Origin: Candidatus Omnitrophota bacterium
GTDB lineage: Bacteria; Omnitrophota; Gorgyraeia; Gygaellales; Profunditerraquicolaceae
DNA: 36,387 bases
Direction of reading: 5' to 3'
Assembly: GCA_029561735.1 (NCBI GenBank)
Contig: JAKQWZ010000069.1
Coordinates: 1-36,387 of the forward strand
In this document: positions 35,269 to 36,387 of the stretch, piece by piece
Layout: the number at the start of each line of letters is the position of its first letter
Position numbering within the stretch: the stretch's first letter is position 1
Translations under genes and position numbers: made by a program
The notes under the pieces: model-generated
What the model saw: the letters and a program-made list of their open reading frames with translations, nothing else
Database searches by the model: none
Told to the model about the DNA's origin: nothing

Positions 35269-35790
35269 ATGGCCAAGCTTGACCTGAAAAAATACATCAG
35301 AGATATCCCGGATTTTCCCAAACCGGGAATTTTATTTAAGGATATCACTACTCTTTTGAGCGATCCGGAAGCATTTGGGTATTCAATTGAAGCTATTGCG
35401 GATAGTTTTAAGAACAATAAAATTGATGCAATAGTGGCAGTGGAGGCGCGCGGGTTTATTTTTGGCGGCGCTGTTGCAAATAAATTAAAAGCGGGTTTTA
35501 TCCCTGTGCGTAAACGCGGAAAACTTCCCTGGAAGACAAAATCAGTGAGTTATGAATTGGAGTACGGCACTGATTCTTTGGAGATTCATCAGGATGCAAT
35601 TAAGCCGGGAAGCCGGATTCTTATTGTTGACGACCTGCTGGCAACCGGAGGGACAGTCAAGGCGGTAACAGATCTGGTTAAAGAAATGCAGGGCGTAGTG
35701 GCCGGGGTTGCCTTTGTGATTGAGCTTGGCTTCTTAAAAGGCAGAGAAAAATTAAAAGATTATCCTGTTGTATCTTTGATACAATATTAA
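35269..35790 (+). CDS. apt: adenine phosphoribosyltransferase
   Basis: This 173-residue enzyme salvages adenine to AMP using PRPP. It has the N-terminal block YIRDIPDFPKPGILFKDITTLL, then AVEARGFIFGGAVA, VRKRGKLPWKT and the PRPP-binding loop VDDLLATGGTV. The length is normal for type I Apt. A strong GAGGAGGG ribosome-binding site lies about 5 bases ahead of the ATG and 11 bases after the sigma factor stop. It is probably the last coding gene of this transcript before the tRNA gene. Confidence 0.97.
   Translation: MAKLDLKKYIRDIPDFPKPGILFKDITTLLSDPEAFGYSIEAIADSFKNNKIDAIVAVEARGFIFGGAVANKLKAGFIPVRKRGKLPWKTKSVSYELEYGTDSLEIHQDAIKPGSRILIVDDLLATGGTVKAVTDLVKEMQGVVAGVAFVIELGFLKGREKLKDYPVVSLIQY
35777..35785 (+). 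promoter_or_regulatory. Possible extended -10 promoter for the tRNA
   Basis: TGATACAAT matches the extended -10 form TGnTATAAT with one change and lies 11 bases ahead of the tRNA 5' end, inside the 3' end of apt. I see no good -35 box. It could give the tRNA its own start, or the tRNA may be cut from the apt transcript. Confidence 0.35.
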
Positions 35791-35796
35791 AATTAC

Positions 35797-35870
35797 GCCC
35801 CTGTAGCTCATAAGGATAGAGCAACGGTTTCCTAAACCGTGTGCGGCAAGTTCGATTCTTGCCAGGGGCA
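35797..35870 (+). tRNA. tRNA-Arg, anticodon CCT (reads AGG)
   Basis: The 74 bases fold as a complete cloverleaf. The acceptor stem GCCCCTG/CAGGGGC has seven pairs and the D stem is GCTC/GAGC. The anticodon stem ACGGT/ACCGT closes the loop TTCCTAA, which shows anticodon CCT at 35831-35833. A 5-base variable loop is followed by the T arm GCAAG-TTCGATT-CTTGC. The discriminator is A and no CCA is encoded. The D loop has the GGATA stretch with the adenosine used for arginine identity. Confidence 0.95.
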
Positions 35871-35879
35871 TTAAAATTT

Positions 35880-36387
35880 ATGTATAACTTACACTGCCAC
35901 TCATTATTAAGCGACGGGGTATTGCTGCCATCGGAAGTAGCGCAGCGTTATCTTGCCAAGGGTTTTAAATTAATCGCCATTACTGACCATTGCGATTACA
36001 GTAATATAAGCCAGGTGGTTAAATCTATTTTAGAATTCACCCGGCATTGGCCAAAAGAAAGCGGTATCAAGGTTTTGCCCGGGGTTGAGCTGACGCATAT
36101 TCATCCGAAACAATTTAAGCCTTTGGTAAAATTTTGCCGCAGTAAAGGTATCAAGGTAATTGTCGGCCACGGAGAAAGCCCGGTTGAGCCTGTGGCCAAA
36201 GGCACTAACCGCGCTGCAATAGAAGCCGGCGTGGATATATTAGCGCATCCGGGCCGTATTAGCGATGCTGATGTGCTCTTGGCTAAGAAAAAAGGCATTT
36301 TTCTGGAGATTACAACCCGCCGCGGCCACTCAAATACCAATAAGCATGTAGCAGCTCAAGCCTTAAAACTGGGCGCCAAGCTGGTTA
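35880..36387 (+). CDS. PHP-domain phosphoesterase, N-terminal part (3' end outside window)
   Basis: The frame is open from the ATG at 35880 to the window end (169 codons), so the C-terminus is missing. The N-terminus begins MYNLHCHSLLSDG, the first PHP metal motif. AITDHCDYS, GVELTHIHP, VIVGHGES, DILAHPGR and EITTRRGHSNTNKH follow, which supply the further histidines and acids. This pattern resembles a small group of archaeal and bacterial PHP proteins annotated as histidinol-phosphatase domain-containing. I cannot say that histidinol phosphate is the substrate, and a nucleic acid or nucleotide phosphatase is equally possible. It lies 9 bases after tRNA-Arg. Confidence 0.85.
   Translation, partial: MYNLHCHSLLSDGVLLPSEVAQRYLAKGFKLIAITDHCDYSNISQVVKSILEFTRHWPKESGIKVLPGVELTHIHPKQFKPLVKFCRSKGIKVIVGHGESPVEPVAKGTNRAAIEAGVDILAHPGRISDADVLLAKKKGIFLEITTRRGHSNTNKHVAAQALKLGAKLV

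Noticed and set aside
12833-36387. Three PHP-domain proteins as a shared novel system
   Set aside because: DnaE and PolX are standard polymerases with built-in PHP domains, and the third is an unlinked small phosphoesterase. Nothing joins them beyond the fold.

Overview
The window is a compact stretch of a bacterial chromosome that carries mostly housekeeping genes. I place 34 protein-coding genes and one tRNA, all on the + strand, and I see no credible gene on the - strand. The longest stretch between genes is about 190 bases. Many neighbours overlap by 1 to 62 bases (ATGA, TGATG, TAATG and GTGA junctions), so most of the window is probably read as long operons. The only clear sigma70-type promoters lie upstream of groES, guaB3 and the HU gene, each with a TTGACA -35 box. 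Lipoboxes on two proteins and a signal peptide on another suggest a didermal cell. The mix of genes (GuaB3-type IMP dehydrogenase, PPDK, PolX, alpha2-type GlyRS, CimA, and LysM and DUF3108-like envelope proteins) fits candidate phylum Omnitrophota or a PVC-related lineage. That placement is inference from memory; no marker gene was compared.

Layout. Bases 1-7821 hold the 3' part of cimA, then valS, nadC, a DUF3108-like periplasmic protein, uvrB and coaX. Bases 7818-9937 hold a CIRCE-controlled groES-groEL operon that ends in a strong terminator. Bases 9954-16928 start with a promoter, then guaB3, guaA, dnaE and a membrane-anchored small heat-shock protein. Bases 16929-17291 hold a hairpin-rich spacer, a 55-residue membrane protein and a terminator-like hairpin. 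Bases 17312-24343 hold the HU gene, hisS, an unusually short aspS, a LysM lipoprotein, phoH, a 7TM-HD phosphohydrolase, ybeY and recO. Bases 24343-30310 hold panE, a TPR protein, polX, apbE, panB and an unrecognised membrane-anchored protein. Bases 30345-36387 hold glyQS, ppdK, a sigma70-family factor, apt, tRNA-Arg(CCT) and a PHP-domain protein cut by the window end.

How the genes fit together. Translation is served by four aminoacyl-tRNA synthetases (Val, His, Asp, Gly), a tRNA and YbeY. Cofactor synthesis is served by nadC for NAD and by panB, panE and coaX for CoA, at three separate places. Purine metabolism is served by guaB3-guaA (GMP) and apt (salvage). DNA replication and repair are served by dnaE, uvrB, recO and polX. 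Protein folding is served by GroESL and the anchored small heat-shock protein.

I found no defence island, prophage, insertion sequence or CRISPR array, and no multi-gene system that looks new. The observations most worth checking are an AspRS that lacks the bacterial GAD insertion, short 7-base-period repeats found between genes and inside the nadC and hisS coding regions, the membrane-anchored small heat-shock protein, and a CBS-less GuaB3 enzyme paired with GuaA.
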